In this document: positions 11,320-22,622 of the stretch, piece by piece
Position numbering within the stretch: the stretch's first letter is position 1
Layout: the number at the start of each line of letters is the position of its first letter
From: Liolophura sinensis
Lineage: Eukaryota > Mollusca > Polyplacophora > Chitonida > Chitonidae
Direction: 5' to 3'
Assembly: GCF_032854445.1 (NCBI RefSeq)
Contig: NC_088304.1
Coordinates: 21,093,704-21,157,703, forward strand
DNA: 64,000 nucleotides
Program-made: the position numbers and the translations under genes
The notes under the pieces: generated by a model
Databases searched by the model: none
Seen by the model: only the letters and a program-made list of their open reading frames with translations
Told to the model about the DNA's origin: nothing

Positions 11320-11445
11320 TTCCTCTCCAATTTGAGGTCCGGTTTCCTCCCACCATAACGCTGGCCGCCGTCGTATAAGTGAAATATTCTTGAGTACGGC
11401 GTAAAACACCAGTCAAATAAATAAATAAACAAACAAATCAAACCA
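11320..11445 (+). mobile_element. SINE-A 3' fragment
   Basis: Plus-sense 3' half: gtccggtttcctcccaccat, aacgctggccgccgtcgtat, aagtgaaatattcttgagt, acggcgtaaaacaccagtc and a tail of aaataaataaataaacaaac. The head is missing. Confidence 0.8.
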
Positions 11446-12170
11446 AATCGAGGCACCTGATGAAGTATACACCGCACTGGTCTGATCGAAGTTACCACGC
11501 GAGATAGTGCACAAAAGTACAGGGGCTGAATGTGGCATTTTGGCTTTTTCATTGAATACGAACCCCGAGAGAACGTTCTTAAATTGAGCAATTCGTTTCT
11601 AAAGAATTAGATTGGCGATTCATTTGTAGAACAACAGGCAATTTGTCCACGGAGCCCAATTCAGAGTGGCATGGTTAAATCCATTGAGAAAAATGTATCA
11701 AACGTCTTCGGAATCCTGGAAATGTAGCTTCACCATGACGAGTTACGATGATGTTCGTGTTTTGGGTTCTTTTCACCATTTTCATAATTATAGACAAAAT
11801 TATGGCCGTCTTATGTGTATTGTCATTCGTATTAATCGAATGACAGTAAGAGGCAATGCTATAATGGAGAGTGCGGAAACGAGAGTAGTAGCCCGACACA
11901 ATACCCGCACGGTTGGGCGCCATGTGATGCTTATCTGTGTTGAGGTATCACTCGAATACGAATGGATATTGTAGTTAAATGTTGACAAACATGTTTTGAG
12001 AACGTATTTACGAAGTGCAAAGCTCAAAAGAAAATGCTGACTTCAATATATGTTTCCGCCTTACCTAAAACAAAAACGTGTAGCTTGGAAAGCAGCCTCC
12101 ATGTAAGATACCCATTGGGTCAACCGGGTTACTCAGGTGTTCAACATCTTAACCTTACGTTTTCACTTAC
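11446..12170. other. Intronic sequence, no feature recognised
   Basis: Lies within the intron between lectin coding exons. Overlapping open frames on both strands around 11666-12027 are short, mutually exclusive and show no domain. Confidence 0.45.
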
Positions 12171-12392
12171 TCTTGTTTTCTTCACACATGAAATAAATCT
12201 TGGAACTACATATGACATCAAGGGCATCAACTTCTGGAAATGTGGTCGGGTTGGCTTCCCACCATAGCTTCTTTGTGAGTGCGACGCAGTGCTCGTTGTA
12301 GTTGTAGTTGTCCGGCTCGGAGGTATCACCCCACACGTGCCACGGTATGTTAAATCCAGCTTCTGTGCCGTCTTCCCAGACAAATTTGTTTT
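12171..12392 (-). CDS. Lectin gene, exon for the C-terminal half of the C-type lectin domain
   Basis: The acceptor is CTTTCGTTCCTCAG and the exon starts at 12392. The donor is AAGA|GTAAGTG at 12171/12170. Entry and exit are both phase 1. The translation contains FVWEDGTEAGF, a W-G-x-x-x-E-P-D-N stretch at the position of the EPN/QPD sugar-selectivity loop of C-type lectins, then a conserved NEHCVAL, a LWWEA stretch and DVICSSKIYFMCEE, the canonical final cysteines of the fold. EPD is intermediate between the mannose (EPN) and galactose (QPD) signatures, so ligand preference cannot be assigned. Together with the preceding exon it completes one full C-type lectin domain. Confidence 0.87.
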
Positions 12393-12478
12393 CTGAGGAA
12401 CGAAAGCACCAAATATAAGGCTAATCACTTTGTGTTGAAAATTAAAATTAGTAAGTAATAAAATATTGCAAGTATTTT

Positions 12479-12678
12479 TGGATTGGTGTTTTACGCCATG
12501 CTCATGAATATCTCACTTAAATGACGGCGGCCATCATCACAGTGGGTGGAAACCGGGCAGTCTGGACGTAAACCCGTACGACCGGAGAAGAAGCTAACAT
12601 GAAGCAGCAGCATTGGTGAGAGGTTCCTTGATCAGCGCGCTTCACGACCGCGCTACCCACTAGGCCACGGAGGCCCAG
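12479..12678 (-). mobile_element. SINE-A, near full length
   Basis: Minus-sense copy running from tggattggtgttttacgccat to the tRNA-like head ggccacggaggccc. On the minus strand the head reads as a Pol III A-box region. The middle shows the typical gacggcggccatcat, ggtggaaaccgggca and ggagaagaagctaacatga blocks. It lies inside the lectin intron 12393-15727. Confidence 0.82.
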
Positions 12679-12904
12679 ATACACATTTAAGCAAGAAACA
12701 TGAGTACTGATTGATCTAACAAACCCATAAAAAAATGAATATTGGACAAACTTATATAACAATATTTCAAATTCTCAGCTTCCCTGTCCATTAACCATGC
12801 CAAAAACAGTAAAAGTAACTGAAAAGAAGACACTTCGCAGCGCCATGAAAAAGCATCGCACATCCGCATAATTCACACGACTACAGCTTGATCAGTTACA
12901 TGTA

Positions 12905-13005
12905 AACCACACCAGCGACCACCGCGTGATAGTTGGCAAGTGGTTAAACGTAATGGGTGAAATATGACATCTTGCCATTGTAACTCAGGTAAAGTGAAAG
13001 ACAGC
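12905..13005 (+). repeat. Degenerate copy of the 143-bp repeat family
   Basis: Shows gcgaccaccgcgtgatag, ggcaagtggttaaacgtaa, gggtgaaatatgacatcttg and taactcaggta in the order of the tandem monomer, with many substitutions. Confidence 0.55.
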
Positions 13006-15727
13006 GCCTGACTGCTGTTTATGTCCACTGACGACTACCATTCAAAGTATTTTAAACCGGCATTAAATACTTGTTTAGATTTTTTTCAACCAAGAAAAAG
13101 TTGATTAAAATTTCTCCTTGGCACAGCTTTAGCACGTCTCTATCATAGAGAGCAATGTGGCGAAGGTATTTTCCGTATAATATCCTAAGCAGTAGTCTAT
13201 GGCAGTTTAAACTAAGTGATAAATATCTTTCTCGGAAATTGGACATACAGAAAGAATACTTCTTCCAATGCTTGCACCCTTCGTGTAGTAGGCCTACTAT
13301 ATCATGTATACAGTTTACGAGTAGCCTGCAGATGCACGGCCGGGGTATCCCTAGTTCAGATTGTAGCCTCCGGAGGGGTTATCCTGGTAACGTTAACCAT
13401 GACCCCTATTAAATGTTTACAAAATTACAGTAATATTGTTGTACAACTGGATTCATGCTTCATTCTGACACAAATGGAGACAAATCTAAGCATCACTAAG
13501 GCTGACCTAGGCATTTTACTGTCGCTGGATTTTATGTTTCAGTGTTGTAGTGGTGGTTTCTAAGATGAAAACAGTGCTGACCTTGTTATTGCAGGCGTCA
13601 GAGAAACCACCTCGGCCTAGACACGGCGTTTCAATAATTTTTACTGTATTTTACAAAAGAAAACAGAAAGAAAAAACATCTCTTGTATGTGAGATAGACG
13701 AAGACAAAACGTTAAATTCTTCAGTTCTAATAAATTCAGAGAAAAAACTGTATCGTAAGATTTCATTCATTTTATGCATTGTCCGATGAGATGGCGTTTT
13801 CTTATTCCTACAGACCTACAGCATCCTTTATGAATTTTTCACTGACTCTGATATTTGTTATTTAGCAACTGCATGCTGACTAAACGCTAACAAAAACGAC
13901 AAAAATGTATTTGTATAATATGAAAAGCGTGTCTTAGTATACCTAATGTCTACGAGGAGATGAATGCGGTTTGGGGCGATATGGTATGCTGCTCTCGGAC
14001 CCCATCGTTGAGAATTACACTGTTTGATCTTACGTCAGTGGTGGTCCGTAAATGATGCAGACCTGTCTCACAAGACTGTGTCAATGGCCCATCGGCTAAA
14101 ACGTAATTAAAATGATGTCTTGTGAAGTAGTTTTGAGTTATCAGATGTCACTTCATGGAGTGAATGGGTGAAAGCCACGTCACAGTTTACGCCGCGCAAT
14201 CTGATAGCAACGTGTTTGATTGAATAAAATTATCAAGAGTCTACATGTTATCCGGTGTAATCCAATTCAAATAATAAAGTATGACTATGCTGCTTTCGAT
14301 TGAAATATGTTTCAGCCAGGTGCTGTCTTTATCCTTCAACATTGTATTCCAAGTGTTCCTGTAGATGTACTAGCAATTTACAAATCCTCTAGCATCATGA
14401 TTAAACCAGTATCAAACAAAAAAGGAGTGTTGTTATTGCCAACGTATTTGATGTGGGTTAAAAGACGGTGTATTGCCCACACATAAATGTGGTGAAAAGG
14501 AGCCATACACGGAATCCTAACAGGACGTAAGTAGATTCCAGTAAACCATATTATTGGTCAGTGCGAATTATTCCAAATATACGTAGCTTGACCAAGTATG
14601 ACGAAGGCGATCAAACTGTATAACTGTGCGAGTCGGTTATAACCGATGCGCGAGAGCTATATAATGCTTGAGCAAAGTCAAACGGATTCGGGCCACGTGT
14701 TCAATACGTGGGACAGTTCAATAGTCTAAGTATAACCTCATTAGAGACGTGACCGCCTGATCTCGTATCCACAAAGATTTGTATTTCTTCTTACGATCGT
14801 GGCTTTATTAATTGTTACCTGATTGCAGTAAACAAAACTTCCTAGTACTACAACGGAGTAATGCTTGGGATGTCTTTCCCTTGAATTCACGTCACCTAGA
14901 TGAAGAATCCATGATTATTTTCAAAATTGGTCAAATTTAATGTTGATGTAGCTTATGTTACTTACGTTTCAGTAAAAATAAAATCTCATTACCTCAAGTG
15001 CAGCCGCTTCGTTGGCATAATGCTTAGAGATTCTGCCTTCAAGCTGTGAAACTTGGGATCAAACTTGTTCTACCCGAAATGACGCTCAGCAATGAGATGT
15101 TAGAGCAAATAAAATGGACCGATTGACCCGGTGTCGGTATAATGTGACTGGGTGGGTGTCATGTCTGGTGTCTTTGGCATGACACTTCAGTGGCGGCAGC
15201 ACTTTGGTGGCATGGCTCGCCCTGCCACAGGAAGACACAGTATACCTACACACACCTGACTCCTCGTTGTCAGATGACTGAAAAAATTTTAAGTGCGACA
15301 CAAAACCCTCAGCATACATACATAAATACACACATTAACTCAAGTTGCTCGTTTAAATAAAATCGACTTCATAAAAGCTGGAGCTTATAACAAAAACACG
15401 ATTGTCGCATTGCTAATTAGACCAGTCTGTACAAGATTCGACCGTATATGCTTACACGAAAGATTTCAGTGTAAGGCAAAGTCGACTCGTACATATATGC
15501 CAGTAGTTGCCACTGCTGATTTATTTATGCTCCTTGTTGACTTATATATGTCAAGTTCTTTTTTTACAAAGACCATTATGGATTAAAGCCTATTCAATTT
15601 CTTGAAATTCCGGAAAGCAGACCAGTTGCTAAGTACCTGCCTTACTTGTCAAGGAGAATTTACATCTGTGTCTGTGTGCCGAAAAACATTACACTTGTGA
15701 AGAATATGGTTTCACAGTCGTTATTAC
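13006..15727. other. Large intron of the lectin gene, no further feature seen
   Basis: Sequence between the two C-type-lectin-domain exons. Scanning both strands I find no additional lectin exon, RNA gene or recognisable repeat. Isolated open frames (for example 13155-13412, 13216-13563 and 15331-15086) lack domain or splice support. Confidence 0.5.
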
Positions 15728-15953
15728 CATTTCTTTTGTCCGTAGCCCCAATGTAAAAGCCCTCCATGCGATCCTCATCTTCAATCAGCTTTCGGACAAG
15801 TGCTAGTTCTGCTGGCGAGTCGATTTTCACCAAATGGCCACCGGTGGATTTGCACCAACATGATGCCTCTGGCTGTTCGAGTGTGAAGTCCGGAATATAG
15901 TAACATTTCCCTGTCTCCTGGTAACAGGTCCACTCGGTCAGTCCTGTGTCAGC
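15728..15953 (-). CDS. Lectin gene, exon for the N-terminal half of the C-type lectin domain
   Basis: The acceptor is a T-rich tract ending TTCACTTCAG, with the exon starting in phase 0 at 15953. The donor is AAATG|GTAATA at 15728/15727, phase 1. The translation starts ADTGLTEWTCYQETGKCYYI, the N-terminal Cys pair typical of long-form C-type lectin domains. It continues with a hydrophobic core, a GGHLVKIDSPAEL helix region and the GFYIGATD stretch, the fold's W-I-G-L-x-D equivalent. It joins the exon at 12392 in frame. Exons upstream (signal peptide, start codon) should lie above 15953 on the minus strand; I could not identify them. The three exons together encode 227 residues, probably of a secreted or membrane-attached recognition lectin. 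Confidence 0.87.
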
Positions 15954-16010
15954 CTGAAGTGAACAAAAGAAAAACTCGTTACGGTACAACTGTACCAAGT
16001 AGAGCTGCAT

Positions 16011-17100
16011 AAACTAAGTATGTGTTTTCGGTCATCTGAAATTAGCACGTAATGTGAGAATGAACCTACCATGTTGGATGGTCACATTTTTTTCTGAAAA
16101 TAAAGAGAAACTACAACAATTTCACGTTTTAACGAAACAAAATTGTGGTCAACAAAATCGGTTAGTTACTAGACAAAACTCTGGTAGGATTTTAACGATC
16201 TAGTGTGTATTTAATGTGTATATCTAAATGCGAGTATGTAAAAAAGTCTACACACCCATAGGACTGTACGTTAAAAACCTAAAATTACAACGTTGGTATC
16301 TTCATAACAATATAGTATTGCAACTACTTGACCTGAGAATGAAAATTTGACGGACTGTATTTCCAAACGGCATTTGGCTTTTTGAGAGAGAACGATAAAT
16401 CCAGCTCTACGAATGACAGTTGACGGAGGTGATGGGAAATAAAGTAAAAGATTACTTCATAAAAGAGTAAAACCAGAGCTGTGGGATTTTATACCCCTTC
16501 AATGATGTAAGACGGGGGGTGGAGGGGAGGGGGGGGGCGGTTTTTGTTCGGTTCTTATGCAGCTCCTCCCTAAACTACTGCGCCAATTTGGATGAAACGT
16601 AATGGCGATCTTACCTGTCCTTTGAATTTGAGCATGGTTAATGGCAATCGGTGAGTATTTTCATAATTACCCTAATTTAGGACTTTGCCTAATAGTACTT
16701 ATAGTACCATATAAAGATTTTATCCATGCAGACAATCCTAAAGTATTTCCATCTTCTTCCAAGAAACATAGCACATATCTTTTCTATCACCTGAACTTGG
16801 GCATGCCTAGGTTCAATAGCAACCGGGTAATTATTTTCATAATTACTCCCATTCAGGTACTTAGAGCAATGATGGATTTTCATGTACATAGATTTTGTTC
16901 ACGAAAGTCCTAAAACTAAAACATGACATCATTTCTCCTCAATCTATGTGTATGTCTTTACATCATCTAAACTTCTACAAGCTTACTAATTGTGACAGTC
17001 TAATTAAGATATTTGTTTTCCTTTTCTTTCTTTTATTCGTGGAAATGTTAGGGATGTAAGGGGAAATTTCAGACATCCGTATTCTCCTTGTTTTTTGTTT
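16011..17100. other. Non-coding stretch upstream of the lectin exon
   Basis: No gene supported. The notable feature is a G-rich tract at 16513-16540. Several internal blocks are A/T-rich. Missing upstream lectin exons could be in this interval, but no signal-peptide-like exon with a phase-0 donor was recognised. Confidence 0.4.
16513..16540 (+). other. G-rich tract, potential G-quadruplex
   Basis: The stretch gacggggggtggaggggagg followed by ggggggg and cgg contains at least three runs of four or more guanines separated by one to three bases. This fits the pattern for a stable intramolecular G-quadruplex. It stands out in an otherwise A/T-rich region. Confidence 0.7.
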
Positions 17101-17107
17101 TTTTTTC

Positions 17108-17195
17108 TTCCCCGCCACCCACCATAATGCTGTTGTTATAAGTGAAATATTGTAGAATGCGGCTAAAACACAAATGAAATAACTAAATAAATCAA
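17108..17195 (+). mobile_element. SINE-A 3' fragment
   Basis: Plus-sense: ccacccaccataatgctg, ttgttataagtgaaatatt, a degraded ggctaaaacacaaatgaa and the tail taactaaataaatc. It is 5'-truncated and diverged. Confidence 0.7.
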
Positions 17196-18011
17196 TTATC
17201 ATGGAAGGTCGGTTCGACTACATACAAGAGGTTTGAACAGAAAGTTTCAAATTCTCTTTATAATTAGATAAGATGTTAAAGTATTCCATGTGTGATGATA
17301 GAGCTTACTTGAGTAAATCGTACGTATAATACAGTACTGTACCGTCCAACCACATGTGTATGTTTGCAAGTACGTTGGTTTGTCAGCATCAGTTTAGGTG
17401 AATTAAGCAGAAACGAAAGGATCTACAAGATATTGCGGAAGAACTAACCATTGTCAGAATACGGCATGTTCCAGTAGGGGTGTGCCGCTGTTTATTGTCA
17501 GTTAAGCTGTATTGAGGTTGACTTACCCAAACAATGGTGAGTAGAAATTGTGAAAGCTCAATGTAGCGTTCATACAATGTACGATTGACGTCCACAAAAG
17601 ACGTTTAAGCGGATTCGTCCGAGAGTAAATCCTCAGCGTTTTGAAACGAAAGACTTTATCCACTACTTATCCATACTCTCAGGTGATCGATAGGCGGGAT
17701 GTGGCTCTGCGAGTTTCCAATAGTTCATCGACGCTGAACGACGCACCAGAGAAAATATTCAATGCAGATAAAAGAAGGAACTGGAGATTGTTGGGATACA
17801 GGCACATGCCTTGTCATAACTTTCTTCCTATGATCTAGATGGCTATGTAATATTCTTACCAGCTGAACGATAAAATTAGTGTTATATGACTATTCCTTGT
17901 TTGTGAAACGACATAATCAAAGGCGAAACCATCACGGAAATATCCCACCAAGATAATGGTCTCAAGATTTTACTGCAATGACGAGTGTGCAAAAACCAAG
18001 TGATGAAACAG
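17196..18011. other. No feature recognised
   Basis: Both strands were read; only short unsupported open frames are present. Confidence 0.4.
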
Positions 18012-18245
18012 AAGAGACAACTTCACAAGAAAGCCTCGCTTGGCGTTCAGCATTAAGGGAATAGTGCAACGAATGGTTCATCCGTATCAGTATACAAACT
18101 CGGCTTAGTTGCCGTCTGTAAGTCGTCTCAGTGAAGCAGCATTAGATAAAATGAGCGGTGGAAATCCGTCGTGCAACAAGGAGGCACACTAATTACACTC
18201 TAAGGACTCCTTCGTCACTCACTCACTCACTCACTCACTCACTCT
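18012..18245 (+). mobile_element. Second SINE family (SINE-B), 3' part, ending in a TCAC microsatellite
   Basis: Matches the reverse complement of the element at 27526-27895. Shared blocks include cctcgcttggcgttcagcat, agtgcaacgaatggttcatc, cgtatcagtata, gtctcagtgaagcagcatta, agcggtggaaatccgtcgtg, caacaaggaggcacac and ctaaggactccttcgtc. The tail is a pure (TCAC)n run at about 18214-18244. The SINE's own tail is a natural origin for this microsatellite. Confidence 0.8.
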
Positions 18246-18261
18246 AAAAATACACATTCGC

Positions 18262-18325
18262 CATGACACGGTTGACATTTTGCCCATTTGGCGTTAAGCC
18301 ATTATCATTCATCATCTGAAAATAA
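18262..18325 (+). mobile_element. SINE 3'-end fragment (SINE-C)
   Basis: Contains catgacacggttgacatttt, gcccatttggcgttaagcca and ttatcattcatcat. This is the 3' end of a third family whose clearer copy is at 19705-19775. Confidence 0.55.
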
Positions 18326-18983
18326 CGCTGCATATTTGCACTAAGAGCCTGTGCCTGATATTGTTAATCTTAGTGCTGTCAGTTTCGCAACATGACAATT
18401 CACAACTGAGTTACACCTCAGAGAATACATGCATAAACCACACAGTTCTCTTTTCAACAAACCTGCATGATTTATAGACAACAGTAGAAAATTTCGAACT
18501 GTCTCGCTTTCCAGAAGAAAGCTGATCGGTGTCTACCTGCTCGCGTAGTTAAATTGTTCGAGTCAAACTTCTTTTGTGCAACATCGAGGGCTTGCCATTA
18601 AAAAAGAATGAGCAAATCCGCCAGAGTTTGGTTAATGATTGCTTAATCGTCGGTAAAGTCAGCTTAAAATAATGACGCCATTATTAGACTGCTTTCCGGC
18701 AATCTAAAGATGTCGTCAATCTAAATGTCTTTCTGTCAGTATTATTGGTTGAAACTGAATATACTATTTACAAAATGCAGGATACAGTCCAGTTAAGATT
18801 GATATTTATAGTTTATACACTATGACAAGTCAACATTGGAAGCTCACAATTCCCGAATTTATCCCAGCTCACCGGTGTAAAGGAAACTAGGCTCTCCGAA
18901 CGGTACATCTTTTCTAGACCCAAACGGCTTCCTGTCACGTCGTGGTGTTTACTACAAGACGCATAGTTTCACTGTTCACATGT
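18326..18983. other. No feature recognised
   Basis: A/T-rich, non-coding as far as can be seen; no repeat family is recognised. Confidence 0.4.
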
Positions 18984-19246
18984 GGCCTCCGTGCCCGAGG
19001 TGATTAGCTTGCCAGCGGGTGCAACAACCCTGAACCTCTCACCAATGCGGTCGCTGTGAGTTCATGCTCAGCTCATGCTATCATCCTCTCCGACCTTAAG
19101 TGCGAAGATCTGGCAGTAATACATGGATGGTCGTGCTTTTCTCCCGGTCTGTGGCCGGTATCCTTCTACCATAATTTTGCCCGCCTTAATAGAAGTGAAA
19201 TGCTCTTGACTACAGCGTAAAACACAATTGAAATAAATACATAAAA
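18984..19246 (+). mobile_element. SINE-A, full length but diverged
   Basis: Plus-sense. It starts at the tRNA-like head tggcctccgtgcccgaggtg and attagc, and has a B-box-like gtgagttcatgctc. It continues through the core (ctcatgctatcatcctctcc; ggatggtcgtgcttttctcc) to gcgtaaaacacaattg and an aaataaatacataaaac tail. It is one of the few copies keeping both ends. Confidence 0.8.
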
Positions 19247-19704
19247 CAATTTTGACATTGTAAATTATCTTTACTTGGGTAGTTATATATCGAAGCGTCT
19301 TGCATACCTGGTGTTCATGTCTTGGCTTGTTGTATTTGCTATTGCCTGTGTGTCGAGTGACGATTTCCATCATCGTCACAGTCAAGTTATTACTGTAAAA
19401 TTGGTGTGCTAAAGTTATTCCATCAGACGCCACGATTAAGATTCTTTTGTAAGTAAATATGGTCAGAAGGAGGAGACTCTATTGAACTCCCCCTTAACAA
19501 CTGTTTAATTTGGCCTAACCCTAGACTAGAGGAGGCATATTCATTACGCTGATTTAGATCGCCACCATGGATACATGAATAGTTGCTGTAAAAACGCAAT
19601 TGACAGACATATTATGAATTTCGACAACTTGTACACAAGCGAGGAACGCGATTTGGATACTTTTTTCATATTTACCTAGAACATTCTTTGCGTCTTTCCG
19701 TTCT

Positions 19705-19780
19705 CTCGACACGATATGGCTGAAATATTCCCGATGTGGCGTTAAGCCATAATCATTCATTCATTCAATCATTCTTTCCG
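19705..19780 (+). mobile_element. SINE 3'-end fragment (SINE-C)
   Basis: Carries cacgatatggctgaaatatt, cccgatgtggcgttaagcca, then taatcattcattcattcaa. The short tandem ATTC tail is typical of SINE 3' ends. No tRNA-like head is attached here. Confidence 0.65.
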
Positions 19781-22295
19781 TTATTACTGAAAACTGTTGC
19801 CTGCTTCTGTTTGCATTATCCCGTCCTAATTACGTACTTTTTGAACTTTCTTAGTTCACCGGTTTATATTTCAATGCACCAAATTACACCTTCTGGCAAA
19901 AAATAGTCGCCTTTGCTTGATTGAAAGCCTCGCACTTGCTTTTTACACTTGCCTCAGTGTGAACAGCCAATGTATTGCTGCCTGACTTTAAAACGGTGTT
20001 CTAAGATTTTCGGAAAACAACCACGCTAATGGCACAGTTTAAAATTATAATGCATAATGACGCATTAACAATCCAACAATTAAAATATCACCTGTGTGAC
20101 AAACTATTTTTCAGATCTGAAAAACGTATTCTGATGTGCACAGAGCGACAAACGAGCGGTCTGTGCACACACTGGAATTCACAACTGAAAATGCCATCTA
20201 AGCTTTGGATAAATACATTAATGGCCACCATCTACGTGTATGGGCGAACAACAGAAAGGCCACTTGGAACAGTAACTATAAATTGGTTATATGGTTAACT
20301 AGAAACTCTCACGCGAATGTTGTAGATTCAGTGTGGAAATGGCAACAAAAATATCAATGACGGATTGAGGAATTATCTGAGACCTAATTTTGAAACAGGA
20401 CACGGAACATTCTTGTCGTTAATACTATTGCACCAAAGAGTAACTTACTGGAGGTATTCTTGACACTAAACAAAAACAGCCAGGTGTAACGTGCCGTACA
20501 AGAGAAAATAGACATTTAATACTTCCACAAAAAGTCTAGAGGTCGAAAAAGAGCTGCCACCTTAGCTGATTTCGATATGACAAATGACTTATACCGCCTC
20601 AGTGTATATAAACCAAGAGCAGAATGATGACCTTAATTCAGATAAATGACCAAGGAAATTCACAGAAGGTGTTGTTTTAAACAATCTGTCACGCTCTTTG
20701 TGTTCACAGAACACTCATGTTAAATGTATTGACGATGCCCAAAACAGGCAGGGAATTTGGTTTGGCGATCATATGAAACAGTTGCAAATTCTCCTCAATA
20801 ACTTGGAACAAAGGAAAATCTGCGCGGGTTTTCGGAAGAGATATGTTCTGTGTCAAACTCTTTGTGTTCAAAGCAGGACCTGTCCTCAAAGAGCTGTAGT
20901 TTTCGGGTCGATTTCCTTTGTTGAGCACCAATGAGATGCCATTAAAAGAAGAATAGACACCAGCACGTAACGCCTGTCGACTGCAGTTGACAAGGTTTTG
21001 GTTTTATCAATTTTGCACTCCCTTTCCTGTCACAGAAATGACCACAATGCCGCTAAAGTGTTAACCATGAATGTGTTTTAGCCCCAAATGAAAAGCTGTC
21101 AAAAGCACATTAATAATACACCTACTTAACCTGGGGATAATTCAGCGCATTGCATTAATATTATGCATTGTTTCACCATCGTGCTGTTCTTTGACCGTTT
21201 GTTGGTTTGGCATTTGATTTAGATACGATATTTCGACTTTATTTTGTATGTGGTTGTTTTATGCACCCAGCGCTCCGTCTGCTCGTCCTTTAGTTTGTAT
21301 GTGGATTCCTTGAGGTGGCTGTTAGCCTTCACTCACATGGCCGTTTATCTGTATGACTACGGTAACTGGTATTTGCAATGAAAATGCCTTTTCATTATTA
21401 AATAAATTTTTCAAACCTTCTCATAAGATATGCCACAGAGTTAATAAATGAGAAATAGGGGACATCGGTGAACAAAGTGAAGCCGACTTAGTTACATTGG
21501 AGTCTAGGACAAATCTCCATCTCTCAGTATTAACCGCTGATTCTAAATATGCATCCTACACGTCAGATATGCACCATGAACCACTGTTGTGAGATGAAAG
21601 ACTACTTGGTCCATCTGCAAATGCCGATGCCTTGATTCATATATTTTTATTATATTTTTGTTAGTGTATACCCAGCACACTTATCTGGTCTATAGCTGTC
21701 ATTCACTGTATTTGGAATGGGAAGACGAATATATTATCAATGTTACACGAGGATGGGCTTTTAATCTTACAAAGATCTGAAGAACTTCTTTGTACATGTA
21801 AGACACAGAAATAGGAGGAATCTGTATGGAAAATGCCATATTAATTTCGTAACGATGGGCACTTTTCTTTTTAGAGTTTTACATCCTACTGTAGTACATC
21901 GGTCAGTTCATACAGTTCAAATAAACTGCCTCTGCAAGGTTTCAGCGACTAAAATTATACACGGTCAGTATCACGTCTCCTGTTTACGAAAAAAAAAAAA
22001 AAAACTGTCGGCTAGTTTTTAGATAATACGCTGGTTTTACGAAACAAACATCGTTTCCAGACACACTACGCAGATATTGTGTGTCTCATTATAACATCGT
22101 TGAAAACAGTTGACTCTTTCGCTTTGTAATAATCCGTTTAAATTTCGTTCTTTATGTATTTTTTTAGTTCTTTGGTGGGTTGTGTTTAACGTTGTTTTTG
22201 GAATTGACCTTGCTATTATTGACTTGGAGCGTCCATTTAATTGACGGCTGGTGTGCGAATGTCTGCTTTCAACCACACCAAAATCTAGGCGTCGA
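19781..22295. other. Non-coding interval
   Basis: About 2.5 kb with no gene I can support. Open frames (20029-20298, 20698-20934) have no domain, no splice context and overlap open frames on the other strand. A run of 17 A occurs at 21989-22005. Confidence 0.4.
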
Positions 22296-22299
22296 AACA

Positions 22300-22622
22300 G
22301 ATTTACGTTTCCCTTCCGCGAACCACAATAGAAATTCCGGTTCCATAAGCAAACAATAACAATGAAGAAAAGGGTGGAAGAGAATTATCTTAACAAATAT
22401 TTTAGACAACAACTGAACATCCAGCGGCTGTAGATACGCGCAACTATGGATTTAAGTGGGAATTATTTCTTATATACCCTGCGACAGTGACTGTAAGCGG
22501 AAATGATTTATTATATATTAAGATTTTCGTTTCCCGTCGGCGAACCACAATAGATATTCCGGTTTCATAAACAAACAATAACAATGAGGAAAAGGTTGGA
22601 AAAGAATTATCTTAGAATTGAT
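22300..22622 (+). repeat. Direct repeat of ~95 bp, offset ~225 bp
   Basis: The block at about 22300-22395 (tttcccttccgcgaaccaca, then atagaaattccggttccata, agcaaacaataacaatga, agaattatctta) recurs at about 22526-22620 with a few changes. The DNA between (ccagcggctgtagatacgcg; ctatggatttaagtgggaat; tatttcttatataccct) resembles the sequence flanking the SINE at 25500-25732, so it belongs to a dispersed repeat. Confidence 0.75.

Noticed and set aside
11666-12027. Overlapping open frames on both strands
   Set aside because: They lie within an intron, are mutually antisense, and show no recognisable protein features.
12141-12428. Minus-strand open frame rich in Thr overlapping the lectin exon
   Set aside because: It is the wrong frame of the true exon; the correct frame gives the C-type lectin motifs with matching splice phases.
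18214-18244. TCAC tandem run as a regulatory element
   Set aside because: It is simply the microsatellite tail of the adjoining SINE-B copy.
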